Assembly (NCBI GenBank): GCA_938008535.1
Contig: CALLKF010000005.1
Location: 45,805-109,804, forward strand
DNA length: 64,000 bases
Origin: an uncultured Saprospirales bacterium
GTDB lineage: Bacteria > Bacteroidota > Bacteroidia > Chitinophagales > JADIYW01
Direction: 5' to 3'
Positions 35,992 to 44,499 of the stretch are shown here, in pieces. The position numbers and the translations under genes were made by a program. The stretch's first letter is position 1, and every line of letters begins with the position of its first letter. The notes under the pieces were generated by a model. The model did no database searches, was not told the origin of the DNA, and saw nothing but the letters and a program-made list of their open reading frames with translations.

Positions 35992-36414
35992 ATGTTACAA
36001 CCGAAAAGAGTAAAATTTAGAAGAGTTCATAAAATGAAAATGAAAGGTCTTGCGTACAAAGGTTCGCAATTATCTTTCGGTTCATTCGGATTGAAATCTT
36101 TAGAAGAAAGTTGGGTAACCGATCGTCAGATTGAAGCTGCTCGTATTGCATTGACAAGACACATGAAACGTGAAGGTAAAGTTTGGATCAACATATTTCC
36201 GGACAAACCGATCACTAAAAAACCGGCCGAAGTTCGTATGGGTAAAGGTAAAGGTTCTTTAGATCATTGGGTAGCAGTAGTAAAACCAGGCAGAATCATC
36301 TTTGAAATTGAAGGCGTATCTAAACAAATCGCTGAAGAATCATTAAGATTAGCGGCACAAAAATTACCTGTATTAACTAAAGTTGTTGTAAGAAGAGATT
36401 ACGACGGTAACTAA
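35992..36414 (+). CDS. rplP: 50S ribosomal protein L16
   Basis: Organises tRNA binding on the large subunit. 140 residues. MLQPKRVKFRRVHKMKMKG, GSFGLKSLEESWVTDRQIEAAR and the loop PDKPITKKPAEVRMGKGKG are diagnostic. 14 nt to rpmC. Confidence 0.98.
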   Translation: MLQPKRVKFRRVHKMKMKGLAYKGSQLSFGSFGLKSLEESWVTDRQIEAARIALTRHMKREGKVWINIFPDKPITKKPAEVRMGKGKGSLDHWVAVVKPGRIIFEIEGVSKQIAEESLRLAAQKLPVLTKVVVRRDYDGN

Positions 36415-36428
36415 TAAAAATTAAAAAG

Positions 36429-36641
36429 ATGGCAACAGAAATAGCATACAGCGAAATTACATCTTGGAGCGATGAAGCTTTAAACGACGAATTGTTAGCA
36501 ACAAAAATGAAACTAACTAAATTGCGTTTTAACCATGCAATCACTCCATTGGAAAACACAAATGTGTTAGGTGAAACTAAAAAACACATTGCTCGTATCC
36601 AAACAGAATTGAGAAAAAGACAATTATCTAAACAAGCATAA
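36429..36641 (+). CDS. rpmC: 50S ribosomal protein L29
   Basis: Small helical protein at the tunnel exit beside L23. 70 residues. EITSWSDEALNDELLATKMKLTKLRF and ETKKHIARIQTELRKR fit the two-helix fold. 4 nt to rpsQ. Confidence 0.95.
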   Translation: MATEIAYSEITSWSDEALNDELLATKMKLTKLRFNHAITPLENTNVLGETKKHIARIQTELRKRQLSKQA

Positions 36642-36645
36642 ATAA

Positions 36646-36924
36646 ATGCAAATGTCAACTGAGATAACAAAAGAAAGACAATTAAGAAAAACAAGAATTG
36701 GAGTAGTTTCTTCTAATAAAATGGAAAAAACAATTACAGTTTCTGTAGTTCGTAAGCTAAAACATCCTAAGTATGGTAAGTTTTTAAAGAAAACTAAAAA
36801 ATTCCATGCTCATGATGAAAAAAATGAATGCAATATCGGCGATACCGTAAAAATTATGGAAACTCGTCCATTAAGTGCAACAAAAAGATGGAGATTAGTA
36901 GAAATCGTTGAAAAAGCTAAATAA
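36646..36924 (+). CDS. rpsQ: 30S ribosomal protein S17
   Basis: OB-fold protein bound to helix 11 of 16S rRNA. 92 residues from the first ATG, or 90 from the ATG two codons later (36652), either is possible. RIGVVSSNKMEKTITVSV, HPKYGKF and IMETRPLSATKRWRLVEI are diagnostic. 2 nt to rplN. Confidence 0.97.
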   Translation: MQMSTEITKERQLRKTRIGVVSSNKMEKTITVSVVRKLKHPKYGKFLKKTKKFHAHDEKNECNIGDTVKIMETRPLSATKRWRLVEIVEKAK

Positions 36925-36926
36925 AA

Positions 36927-37295
36927 ATGGTACAACAAGAATCAAGATTAAGAGTAGCTGACAACAGCGGCGCCAAAGAAGTACTTTGCATCAGAGTATT
37001 GAAAGGCACAAGAGCACGTTATGCTTCTATTGGCGATAAAATCGTAGTTTCAGTTAAAGATGCGATGCCAGGTGGGAACGTAAAAAAGAAACAAGTATCT
37101 AAAGCGGTAGTTGTTCGTGTAACAAAAGAAATCAAACGCAAAGACGGAACATACATTCGTTTTGATGACAATGCAGTAGTATTGTTAAACAATAACGACG
37201 AGCCACGCGGCACTCGTATCTTCGGACCTGTTGCAAGAGAATTGAGAGATAAAGATTTTATGAAAATTATTTCATTAGCACCAGAAGTATTATAA
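36927..37295 (+). CDS. rplN: 50S ribosomal protein L14
   Basis: Interface protein contacting 16S rRNA at bridge B8. 122 residues, standard. MVQQESRLRVADNSGAKEVLCIRVL and FDDNAVVLLNNNDEPRGTRIFGPVARELR are diagnostic. 4 nt to rplX. Confidence 0.98.
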   Translation: MVQQESRLRVADNSGAKEVLCIRVLKGTRARYASIGDKIVVSVKDAMPGGNVKKKQVSKAVVVRVTKEIKRKDGTYIRFDDNAVVLLNNNDEPRGTRIFGPVARELRDKDFMKIISLAPEVL

Positions 37296-37299
37296 TATT

Positions 37300-37638
37300 A
37301 TGAGCACACAAGCACAAAAGCGTTTTGCGCCGAAATTAAAAATAAAAAAAGGAGATACTGTCATAGTAACTGCAGGTGATTACCGTGGTAAAAGTGGCAA
37401 AGTATTAGAAGTATTTCCTAAAGAAAACAGAGCATTGGTTGAAGGAATTCGTATCGTTTCACGTCATACAAAACCAAATGCAGCTAATCAACAAGGTGGT
37501 ATCATTAAAAAAGAAGCACCAATAAACATCTCTAACTTAATGCTATTAGTTGGCGGAACCGCAACACGCGTAGGCAGAAAAGTAGAAGATGGTAAAACAG
37601 TAAGAATTGCTAAAAAAACAGGAGAAATAGTTAAGTAA
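37300..37638 (+). CDS. rplX: 50S ribosomal protein L24
   Basis: Assembly-initiator protein with a KOW motif (KKGDTVIVTAGDYRGKSGKVLEV). 112 residues. Its stop codon overlaps the rplE start by one base (TAATG), indicating coupled translation. Confidence 0.97.
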   Translation: MSTQAQKRFAPKLKIKKGDTVIVTAGDYRGKSGKVLEVFPKENRALVEGIRIVSRHTKPNAANQQGGIIKKEAPINISNLMLLVGGTATRVGRKVEDGKTVRIAKKTGEIVK

Positions 37639-38189
37639 TGAGTTATATTCCTACATTAAAGAAAAAATATACTGAACAAGTAGTAGATGCTTTAAAAAAG
37701 CAATACAACTACAAATCAGTAATGCAAGTGCCTAAATTAACTAAGATTGTAATCAATCAAGGTGTTGGCGCAGCAGTTGGAGATAAAAAATTAATCGATA
37801 ATGCGATTGATGAAATATCAAGAATTGCAGGACAAAAAGCAGTAGCTACCAAATCTAAAAAAGCAATCTCTAACTTTAAACTTAGAGAAGACTTGCCAAT
37901 CGGTGTTCGAGTAACATTGCGTGGCGAAAGAATGTATGAATTTTTGGAAAGATTAATGGCTGTTGCTTTACCACAAGTACGTGATTTCAAAGGCATCAAC
38001 GAAAAATCGTTTGATGGTAGAGGAAACTATACATTAGGTATCACTGAGCACATCATTTTTCCAGAAATTGATATCGATAAAATTTCTAAAATTAGCGGCA
38101 TGGATATCACTTTTGTGACTACAGCTAATACTGACGACGAAGCACATTCATTATTAAAAGAAATTGGTTTACCATTCAAGAAAAAATAA
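37638..38189 (+). CDS. rplE: 50S ribosomal protein L5
   Basis: Binds 5S rRNA and contacts the P-site tRNA. 183 residues. MQVPKLTKIVINQGVGAAVGDKK, FKLREDLPIGVRVTLRGERMYEFLERL and NYTLGITEHIIFPEID are diagnostic. 3 nt to rpsN. Confidence 0.98.
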   Translation: MSYIPTLKKKYTEQVVDALKKQYNYKSVMQVPKLTKIVINQGVGAAVGDKKLIDNAIDEISRIAGQKAVATKSKKAISNFKLREDLPIGVRVTLRGERMYEFLERLMAVALPQVRDFKGINEKSFDGRGNYTLGITEHIIFPEIDIDKISKISGMDITFVTTANTDDEAHSLLKEIGLPFKKK

Positions 38190-38192
38190 AAC

Positions 38193-38462
38193 ATGGCAAA
38201 AGAATCAATGAAAGCACGCGATGCTAAGAGATTAAAATTAATCACTAAGTATAAATCAAAACGCGATCAATTAAAAAAAGAAGGCGACTATGCAGCATTG
38301 GACAAGCTTCCGAAAAATGCTTCACCTGTTCGCTACAGAAACAGATGTAAAATCACAGGTCGTCCACGTGGATACATGGGCTTCTTCGGACTGTCAAGAA
38401 TACAATTCCGTGATTTAGCAAGCTACGGTTTAATTCCAGGATTATCCAAAGCAAGCTGGTAG
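38193..38462 (+). CDS. rpsN: 30S ribosomal protein S14 (zinc-free form)
   Basis: 30S head protein. 89 residues, the long form; it lacks the CxxC pairs of the short zinc form, having only one Cys (NRCKITGRPRGYMGFFGLSRIQFRDLA). ASW end is usual. Followed by a longer gap of 95 nt before rpsH. Confidence 0.97.
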   Translation: MAKESMKARDAKRLKLITKYKSKRDQLKKEGDYAALDKLPKNASPVRYRNRCKITGRPRGYMGFFGLSRIQFRDLASYGLIPGLSKASW

Positions 38463-38557
38463 TAAATAAATTAGTTTAAAAATTAAAGTGAAGGTGGGAA
38501 ACTGAATTGACAACAATTTAAGTCGCACATCTAAGCGGTCTAAACAAAAAAAATAAA

Positions 38558-38956
38558 ATGGTTACAGATCCAATAGCAGATTTCTTAACTAGAATCAGAA
38601 ATGCACAACTCGCTGGGCACACCATCGTAGACATTCCTGCTTCTAACATGAAAAAGAAATTAACCGAAATTCTACATGATAACGGTTATATCTTAAAATT
38701 CAAATTCGAAGAAGATGGTCCACAAGGAACAATCAAGATTGCTTTAAAATACAATCCTGAAACCAAAGAACCAGCTATCAGAGAATTAATCAGAGTGTCA
38801 AAACCAGGTTTGCGTCGTTATGCACACGTGGCGGGCATTCCAAGAGTAAAAAATGGTTTAGGTGTAGCTATATTATCAACGTCAAAAGGAATTTTAACGG
38901 ATAAGCAAGCTAAAAATCTAAAAGTAGGTGGTGAAATTATTTGCATAGTATCTTAA
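38558..38956 (+). CDS. rpsH: 30S ribosomal protein S8
   Basis: Central-domain binder; represses the spc operon in E. coli. 132 residues. TDPIADFLTRIRNAQ, the KPGLRRY segment and the C-terminal GVAILSTSKGILTDKQAK are diagnostic. Preceded by an unusually long 95-nt gap (38463-38557) in which I see no convincing terminator or RNA motif; a leader site for S8 control cannot be recognised by eye. 10 nt to rplF. Confidence 0.98.
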   Translation: MVTDPIADFLTRIRNAQLAGHTIVDIPASNMKKKLTEILHDNGYILKFKFEEDGPQGTIKIALKYNPETKEPAIRELIRVSKPGLRRYAHVAGIPRVKNGLGVAILSTSKGILTDKQAKNLKVGGEIICIVS

Positions 38957-38966
38957 ATTTAAAGTC

Positions 38967-39524
38967 ATGTCACGCGTAGGAAAATTACCAATAACAATAC
39001 CGGCAAAAACTGAAGTGAGCGTTGCAGATAATGGCGTTGTCACTGTAAAAGGACCAAGAGGTACCTTAACCGAAAAAATTGATAGAGATATCATCGTTAA
39101 AGTTGAAGACGGAAAAATTATGTTGGAGCGTCCAACAGAGCAAAAACGTCATAAAGCATTACACGGTTTATATCGCTCACTTATAAACAATATGGTGGTA
39201 GGTGCAAGTACTGGTTATACCAAAACATTAGACGTAGTCGGTGTAGGTTTTCGTGCAAGTAATCAAGGACAATTGTTAGAATTATCTATAGGTTTCTCAC
39301 ATCCAATTTATGTGTTATTACCAGATGAAATTAAAGTAACAACTGTTTCTGAGAAAGGACAACCACCACGTATAGTTTTAGAAAGTAACGACAAGCAACT
39401 TATTGGTCAAGTAGCGGCTAAGATCAGAAGCTTAAGAAAACCTGAACCTTACAAAGGAAAAGGTATTAAATACCAAGGTGAAGTATTGCGTAAAAAAGCA
39501 GGTAAATCTGCGGGTAAAAAATAA
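38967..39524 (+). CDS. rplF: 50S ribosomal protein L6
   Basis: Two-domain protein near the GTPase centre. 185 residues. SRVGKLPITIPAKTEV, VTVKGPRGTL and KPEPYKGKGIKYQGEVLRKKAGKSA are diagnostic. 18 nt to rplR. Confidence 0.98.
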   Translation: MSRVGKLPITIPAKTEVSVADNGVVTVKGPRGTLTEKIDRDIIVKVEDGKIMLERPTEQKRHKALHGLYRSLINNMVVGASTGYTKTLDVVGVGFRASNQGQLLELSIGFSHPIYVLLPDEIKVTTVSEKGQPPRIVLESNDKQLIGQVAAKIRSLRKPEPYKGKGIKYQGEVLRKKAGKSAGKK

Positions 39525-39542
39525 CAATTAAAATTTATTGTC

Positions 39543-39884
39543 ATGCCAATAGTGAAATTATCTAGAAGAGAAAAAATAAAATATAGCATTCGTAAAAAGT
39601 TTGCAGGTACTGCTACTCGTCCACGTTTAACAGTGTTCAGAAGCAATAGTGAAATCTATGCGCAAATCATTGATGATGCTACACAAAAAACAGTAGTTTC
39701 TGTATCTTCTTTAAAAGAAAAAGGCAACAAAACAGAACAAGCTAAAGCTGTCGGTGCTGCAATTGCAGGAAAAGCTATAGCAGCTAACATAACATCAGTG
39801 GTTTTTGATCGTAATGGTTTTTTATATCATGGTAGAGTAAAAGCATTAGCAGATGCTGCAAGAGAAAACGGTTTACAATTCTAA
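39543..39884 (+). CDS. rplR: 50S ribosomal protein L18
   Basis: 5S rRNA-binding protein. 113 residues. The N-terminal part is RKKFAGTATRPRLTVFRSN, followed by a QIIDDATQKTVVS segment and the C-terminal FDRNGFLYHGRVKALADAARENGL. 21 nt to rpsE. Confidence 0.98.
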   Translation: MPIVKLSRREKIKYSIRKKFAGTATRPRLTVFRSNSEIYAQIIDDATQKTVVSVSSLKEKGNKTEQAKAVGAAIAGKAIAANITSVVFDRNGFLYHGRVKALADAARENGLQF

Positions 39885-39905
39885 TTTTTATAAGGAAGAA
39901 AATAT

Positions 39906-40427
39906 ATGTCAAAAGTAAAAGAAAATAAAGTAAGAACTGCAGGAGACCTAGAACTTAAAGAAAAAGTAGTAGGTATACAACGTGTTGCAAAAGTTACAAA
40001 AGGTGGTCGTACATTCAGCTTCTCTGCTTTGGTTGTAGTTGGTGATGGTCATGGAACTGTTGGGCACGGTCTTGGTAAAGCACGTGAGGTACAAGAAGCA
40101 ATTCAAAAAGGAATTGATGACGCTAAAAAGAATTTGGTGAAAGTTCCAATCTTAAAAGGAACTATACCTCACGAACAGTTAGCAGAATCAGATGGTGCAA
40201 AAGTTTTAATCAAACCAGCATCACAAGGTACTGGTGTTATTGCTGGAGGTTCTATGCGTGCAGTATTGGAAAGTGCTGGTGTTCATGATGTATTAGCAAA
40301 ATCATTAGGTTCTGCAAATCCTCATAACGTTGTAAAAGCTACTATTTACGCATTAACTTTATTAAGAGACCCTTTCCGAGTAGCAAGAGATAGAGGAATT
40401 AAATTAACTAAAGTATTTAACGGATAA
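39906..40427 (+). CDS. rpsE: 30S ribosomal protein S5
   Basis: Involved in decoding accuracy and mRNA unwinding. 173 residues. Double-stranded RNA-binding segment LKEKVVGIQRVAKVTKGGR and VVVGDGHGTVGHGLGKAREV are conserved, with the spectinomycin-loop region (VTKGGRTFSF) apparently normal. 4 nt to rpmD. Confidence 0.98.
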   Translation: MSKVKENKVRTAGDLELKEKVVGIQRVAKVTKGGRTFSFSALVVVGDGHGTVGHGLGKAREVQEAIQKGIDDAKKNLVKVPILKGTIPHEQLAESDGAKVLIKPASQGTGVIAGGSMRAVLESAGVHDVLAKSLGSANPHNVVKATIYALTLLRDPFRVARDRGIKLTKVFNG

Positions 40428-40431
40428 TAGT

Positions 40432-40611
40432 ATGTCTAAAATAAAAATCACTCAAGTTAAGAGTACAATCGATAGAAGTCAACGTCAAAAAGATACCATT
40501 AAAGCACTAGGTATTCAAAAAGTAAATAGAAGCGTTGAAAAAGAAGCTACACCACAAGTATTAGGAATGGTAGCTAAAGTAAAACATTTAGTAACGGTAG
40601 AAAATATTTAA
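40432..40611 (+). CDS. rpmD: 50S ribosomal protein L30
   Basis: 59 residues beginning MSKIKITQVKSTIDRSQRQK and containing TIKALGIQKVNRSV and the C-terminal HLVTVE motif, the complete L30 fold. The TAA at 40609-40611 lies one base before the rplO ATG. Position between rpsE and rplO is the standard one. Confidence 0.96.
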   Translation: MSKIKITQVKSTIDRSQRQKDTIKALGIQKVNRSVEKEATPQVLGMVAKVKHLVTVENI

Positions 40612-40612
40612 T

Positions 40613-41071
40613 ATGAGCATCATTAGTTTAACGAATTTAAAACCTGCAAAAGGATCTACTAAAAACCGCAAACGAATTGCTCGTGGTGAAGGTTCTGGTT
40701 CAGGTGGTACAGCTGGCAAAGGTCACAAAGGTGCAAAATCTCGTTCTGGTTACAAATCTAAAAGAGGTTTTGAAGGTGGTCAAATGCCTTTACAACGTCG
40801 ACTACCAAAACGTGGTTTCAAAAATAACAACAGAGTCGAATTTAGAACTTTAAATTTGGCTGAATTAAGCGAATTAGCTGAAAAAAATAACATCAAAGAT
40901 TTCAATTTTGAAACATACAGAACTTTAAAATTAGTTCGTAAATCAGATAAAATTAAAATCTTAGCAAATGGTGAATTGAAAGGTGCTTTTAATGTAACTG
41001 CACATGCATTCAGTTCTAAAGCTAAAGAAGCAATTGAAGCAAACAGTGGAACAACAACCATTATTGCATAG
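40613..41071 (+). CDS. rplO: 50S ribosomal protein L15
   Basis: Late-assembly large-subunit protein. 152 residues. The Gly-rich N-terminus (RIARGEGSGSGGTAGKGHKGAKSR with SGYKSKRGFEGGQMPLQRRLPKRGF) is diagnostic. 32 nt to secY. Confidence 0.98.
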   Translation: MSIISLTNLKPAKGSTKNRKRIARGEGSGSGGTAGKGHKGAKSRSGYKSKRGFEGGQMPLQRRLPKRGFKNNNRVEFRTLNLAELSELAEKNNIKDFNFETYRTLKLVRKSDKIKILANGELKGAFNVTAHAFSSKAKEAIEANSGTTTIIA

Positions 41072-41103
41072 TTTGCAATATACTAAATGTTATAATTTAA
41101 GAA

Positions 41104-42441
41104 ATGAAACAATTTTTTGATACATTAAAAAACATCTTCAGCATAGAAGACTTAAGAAAAAGAATTTTCTTGACCTTAGGTTTGTTATTTATCTATCGTT
41201 TAGGGTGTTTTGTAGTTTTACCTGGAGTTATTCCATTGAAACTTTCTGCAGGTTCAGCAAAAGGTATTTTCCAAGTTTTTGACTTATTTGCAGGTGGTGC
41301 TTTTACGAAAGCATCTATTTTTGCATTAGGTATCATGCCTTATATTTCGGCGTCTATTGTTATGCAATTACTAACTTTAGCAGTACCTCAATTTCAAAAA
41401 ATTCAAAAAGAAGGAGAAACTGGTAGGAAAAAAATCAATCAATGGACAAGATACTTAGCTGTTATTGTTGCAGCTGTTCAAGGGTTTGCATACACTAAAT
41501 TTTTATATTCTCAAGGTATTGTTTCTCCTAGTGTTTCAACTGCATTGGTTACAATTTCTACTATGTTTATCCTGGTTGCAGGTACCATTTTTGTAATGTG
41601 GTTAGGCGAACAAATTCAGGAACGTGGACTTGGTAACGGTACTTCTATTATTATCATGTCTAATATTATTTCTCGTCTACCTGGTTCATTTTGGGCTGAA
41701 GCAAAAGCTCGTATTTCATCTGGTAGCGGTATCTTAATGTTTATTTTAGAATTAGCCTTATTAGCTGGAGTGGTAATGGCAACTATTATGCTTATTCAAG
41801 CAATAAGAAAAGTTCCATTAACATATGCAAAACAAATGTCTGGTGGCGGTAATGCTGCTGCAGCACAACGTAGAGGATTTTTACCTTTAAAAGTTAATAT
41901 TGCAGGTGTAATGCCAATTATTTTTGCTCAAGCTTTTTTATTTATTCCAACTACCATTTTGCAATTATTCCCAGATAGTCCAGCTTCTGGTTTCTTACGT
42001 TCTGTTACAGATTTTACATCATTACCTTACAACATTGTTATGTTCTTAATGGTAGTTCTATTTACATATTTCTATACTGCCTTAATCATGAATCCAGTAC
42101 AAATGGCAGATGATTTAAAACGAAGCAACGGCTTTATTCCAGGCGTAAAACCAGGTGCGAACACAGCCGAATATATAGATACAGTTTTATCTAGAATTAC
42201 GTTACCAGGTTCTATATTTTTAGGTTTGATTGCAATTATGCCTGCTTTTGCTAAAGTTTTAGGTGTAAATAGTCAATTTGCTTATTTCTTCGGTGGTACT
42301 TCTTTGCTGATTCTTGTATCAGTTGTCTTAGATACTATGCAGCAAATAAATTCACATTTATTGAGTCGTCATTATGATGGCTTGACAAAATCTGGAGCAA
42401 AGATTAGAGGTAGAAATGTCATAGCAAACGATTATCAATAG
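41104..42441 (+). CDS. secY: Protein translocase subunit SecY
   Basis: Channel subunit of the general secretion system in the inner membrane. 445 residues with ten transmembrane helices. Recognisable: RIFLTLGLLFIYRLGCFVVLPG (helix 1), the plug/TM2 region FALGIMPYISASIVMQLL, GERGLGNG-like cytosolic loop (IQERGLGNGTSIIIM), and NPVQMADDLKRSNGFIPGVKPG before helix 9. Sits after rplO as in the spc operon. Confidence 0.98.
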   Translation: MKQFFDTLKNIFSIEDLRKRIFLTLGLLFIYRLGCFVVLPGVIPLKLSAGSAKGIFQVFDLFAGGAFTKASIFALGIMPYISASIVMQLLTLAVPQFQKIQKEGETGRKKINQWTRYLAVIVAAVQGFAYTKFLYSQGIVSPSVSTALVTISTMFILVAGTIFVMWLGEQIQERGLGNGTSIIIMSNIISRLPGSFWAEAKARISSGSGILMFILELALLAGVVMATIMLIQAIRKVPLTYAKQMSGGGNAAAAQRRGFLPLKVNIAGVMPIIFAQAFLFIPTTILQLFPDSPASGFLRSVTDFTSLPYNIVMFLMVVLFTYFYTALIMNPVQMADDLKRSNGFIPGVKPGANTAEYIDTVLSRITLPGSIFLGLIAIMPAFAKVLGVNSQFAYFFGGTSLLILVSVVLDTMQQINSHLLSRHYDGLTKSGAKIRGRNVIANDYQ

Positions 42442-42455
42442 TTCTAAAGGAGAAA

Positions 42456-43256
42456 ATGATACATTTAAAAACTCCAGAAGAAATTGAATATATACGTAAA
42501 AGTTCTTTGTTAGTTAGCCAAACGCACGCGCTTTTGGTAGAATATATAAAACCAGGTGTAAAAACATCTAAATTAGATGAAATTGCAGAACAGTTTATTA
42601 ATGATAATGGTGGTAAACCATCCTTCAAAGGATATGGTGGATTTCCTGCAACTCTTTGCATTTCTATAAACGAACAGGTTGTGCACGGTTTTCCTTCGGA
42701 AAGAGAAATAAAAGAAGGAGATATTCTATCTATTGATTGCGGTGTTTATAAAGACGGATTTCATGGCGATTCTGCCTTTACCTTTCCAATCTGTGAGATT
42801 TCAGCTGAAGCAAAAAAATTACTTCAGGTAACACTGAATTCATTGTATTTAGGAATTGAAAAGGCAGTTGTTGGAAATCGTGTTGGTGATATTGCTTATG
42901 CCATACAAAATTATTGTGAGTTTACTCATAAATATGGTGTGGTAAGAGATTTAGTTGGTCATGGTGTTGGAAAAGAATTACACGAAGATCCACAAGTTCC
43001 GAATTACGGCAAAAGAGGAAAAGGTCCATTGTTGCAAGATGGTTTAGTAATTGCTATTGAACCAATGATTAATATGGGTACTTTTGAAGTACGCACATTA
43101 GCAGACAAATGGACGATTATTACTAAAGATGGAAAGCCATCAGCACACTTTGAACATACAATTGTTGTGAAAAGAGGAAAGGCTGACATACTTAGTGACC
43201 ATAATTTAATATTCGACGCTATAAAAAAGTCAGAATATATTAAGGATTTTAGATAA
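42456..43256 (+). CDS. map: Type I methionine aminopeptidase
   Basis: Removes the initiator Met from new proteins. 266 residues. Metal ligands: Asp in LSIDCGVYKDGFHGDSAFTF (two Asp), His in LVGHGVGKELHEDPQVPNYG, Glu in VIAIEPMINMG and Glu in HFEHTIVV. Located between secY and infA, a usual position in many phyla; 28 nt to infA. Confidence 0.97.
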   Translation: MIHLKTPEEIEYIRKSSLLVSQTHALLVEYIKPGVKTSKLDEIAEQFINDNGGKPSFKGYGGFPATLCISINEQVVHGFPSEREIKEGDILSIDCGVYKDGFHGDSAFTFPICEISAEAKKLLQVTLNSLYLGIEKAVVGNRVGDIAYAIQNYCEFTHKYGVVRDLVGHGVGKELHEDPQVPNYGKRGKGPLLQDGLVIAIEPMINMGTFEVRTLADKWTIITKDGKPSAHFEHTIVVKRGKADILSDHNLIFDAIKKSEYIKDFR

Positions 43257-43284
43257 TTATAACGATATTTGCAGTCCGAAAATT

Positions 43285-43503
43285 ATGGGTAAGACAGATT
43301 TAATAAAATTGGATGGTACGATCACAGAAGCTTTATCAAACGCAATGTTTAGGGTAAAGTTGGAAAACGGTCACGAAATTTTAGCTACAATATCTGGCAA
43401 GATGAGGATGAACTACATTCGTATTCTGCCAGGCGACAAAGTCGCGGTTGAAATTTCTCCGTATGATCTCTCCAGAGGAAGAATAACATTTAGATATAAA
43501 TAA
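43285..43503 (+). CDS. infA: Translation initiation factor IF-1
   Basis: OB-fold factor that occupies the A site during initiation. 72 residues. IKLDGTITEALSNAMFRVKLENGHEILA, GKMRMNYIRILPGDKVAVEISPYDLSRGRITFRYK is the canonical pattern. 21 nt to rpmJ. Confidence 0.98.
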   Translation: MGKTDLIKLDGTITEALSNAMFRVKLENGHEILATISGKMRMNYIRILPGDKVAVEISPYDLSRGRITFRYK

Positions 43504-43524
43504 CTTTTTAAAGAATTAAATACC

Positions 43525-43641
43525 ATGAAGGTAAAAGCATCCGTAAAAAAACGAAGCGAAGACTGCATCATTGTGCGCAGAAAGGGCAGAGTGTATGTAG
43601 TGAATAAAAAGAATCCAAAATTTAAACAAAGACAAGGATAA
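43525..43641 (+). CDS. rpmJ: 50S ribosomal protein L36 (zinc-free form)
   Basis: 38 residues starting MKVKASVKKRSEDC and ending KNPKFKQRQG. Only one of the four zinc ligands (three Cys and one His) of the zinc form is left: Cys 14. The others are replaced by Ser, Asn and Phe-type residues, as in the C-minus L36 of Bacteroidota. 4 nt to rpsM. Confidence 0.96.
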   Translation: MKVKASVKKRSEDCIIVRRKGRVYVVNKKNPKFKQRQG

Positions 43642-43645
43642 TACA

Positions 43646-44023
43646 ATGGCAAGAGTATCAGGTATAGATCTACCAAAAAACAAAAGAGGTTTCATAGCGT
43701 TAACTTACATCTATGGAATCGGCAGATCATCGGCTGCAGCTATCTTAGCAACTGCAAATGTAGATCCACAAAAAAAAGTACACGAATGGAATGATGATGA
43801 AGCAACTGCTATTCGTAATGCTATTACTTCTGAATTTAAAGTAGAAGGTGCTTTGCGTTCTGAAGTTCAGTTAAACATCAAACGTTTAATGGATATCGGT
43901 TCATATAGAGGTATTCGTCATCGTAAAGGTTTACCAGTAAACGGACAAAGCACTAAACGTAATGCTCGTACACGTAAAGGAAAACGTAAAACGGTTGCAG
44001 GTAAAAAGAAAGTAACTAAATAA
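43646..44023 (+). CDS. rpsM: 30S ribosomal protein S13
   Basis: Head protein forming intersubunit bridges. 125 residues. ARVSGIDLPKNKRGFIALTYIYGIG, RLMDIGSYRGIRHRKGLPVNGQSTKRNARTRKG are diagnostic. 19 nt to rpsK. Confidence 0.98.
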   Translation: MARVSGIDLPKNKRGFIALTYIYGIGRSSAAAILATANVDPQKKVHEWNDDEATAIRNAITSEFKVEGALRSEVQLNIKRLMDIGSYRGIRHRKGLPVNGQSTKRNARTRKGKRKTVAGKKKVTK

Positions 44024-44042
44024 TAAAATTGAAGCTAATATA

Positions 44043-44435
44043 ATGGCACAAGCAACAAAAAAAGCAGCAAAGAAAAGAGTAGTGAAAGTAGAAGCCGAAG
44101 GTTATACTTACATCAAAGCGTCTTTTAACAACATAATCATTTCTTATACCAATAAATCAGGTCAAGTTATTTCTTGGAGTAGCGCTGGTAAATGTGGTTT
44201 CAGAGGTTCTAAAAAAAGCACACCTTATGCAGCTCAAATGGCAGCACAAGATGCAGGAACTAAAGCGTATGAAGCTGGTTTAAGAAAAGTAGAAGTATTT
44301 GTGAAAGGTCCAGGCGGTGGTCGTGAATCAGCAATTCGTACTATCGGAAACGCTGGCATCGAAGTAACAGTAATTCGCGATGTAACTCCATTACCACACA
44401 ATGGATGTCGTCCACCAAAAAAACGTAGAGTATAA
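44043..44435 (+). CDS. rpsK: 30S ribosomal protein S11
   Basis: Platform protein near the mRNA exit. 130 residues. YIKASFNNIIISYTNKSGQVISWSSAGKCGFRGSKKSTPYAAQMAA and DVTPLPHNGCRPPKKRRV are diagnostic. 64 nt to rpsD, a gap occupied by the heptamer repeat at 44462. Confidence 0.98.
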   Translation: MAQATKKAAKKRVVKVEAEGYTYIKASFNNIIISYTNKSGQVISWSSAGKCGFRGSKKSTPYAAQMAAQDAGTKAYEAGLRKVEVFVKGPGGGRESAIRTIGNAGIEVTVIRDVTPLPHNGCRPPKKRRV

Positions 44436-44461
44436 AATAATAATAGATTGAAATTTGAACG

Positions 44462-44496
44462 TTAAATCTCAAATCTTAAATCTCAAATCTTAAATA
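44462..44496. repeat. Heptanucleotide repeat between rpsK and rpsD
   Basis: Five units of period 7: TTAAATC, TCAAATC, TTAAATC, TCAAATC, TTAAATA. It ends 3 nt before the rpsD ATG, so it occupies the translation initiation region. Confidence 0.9.
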
Positions 44497-44499
44497 AAA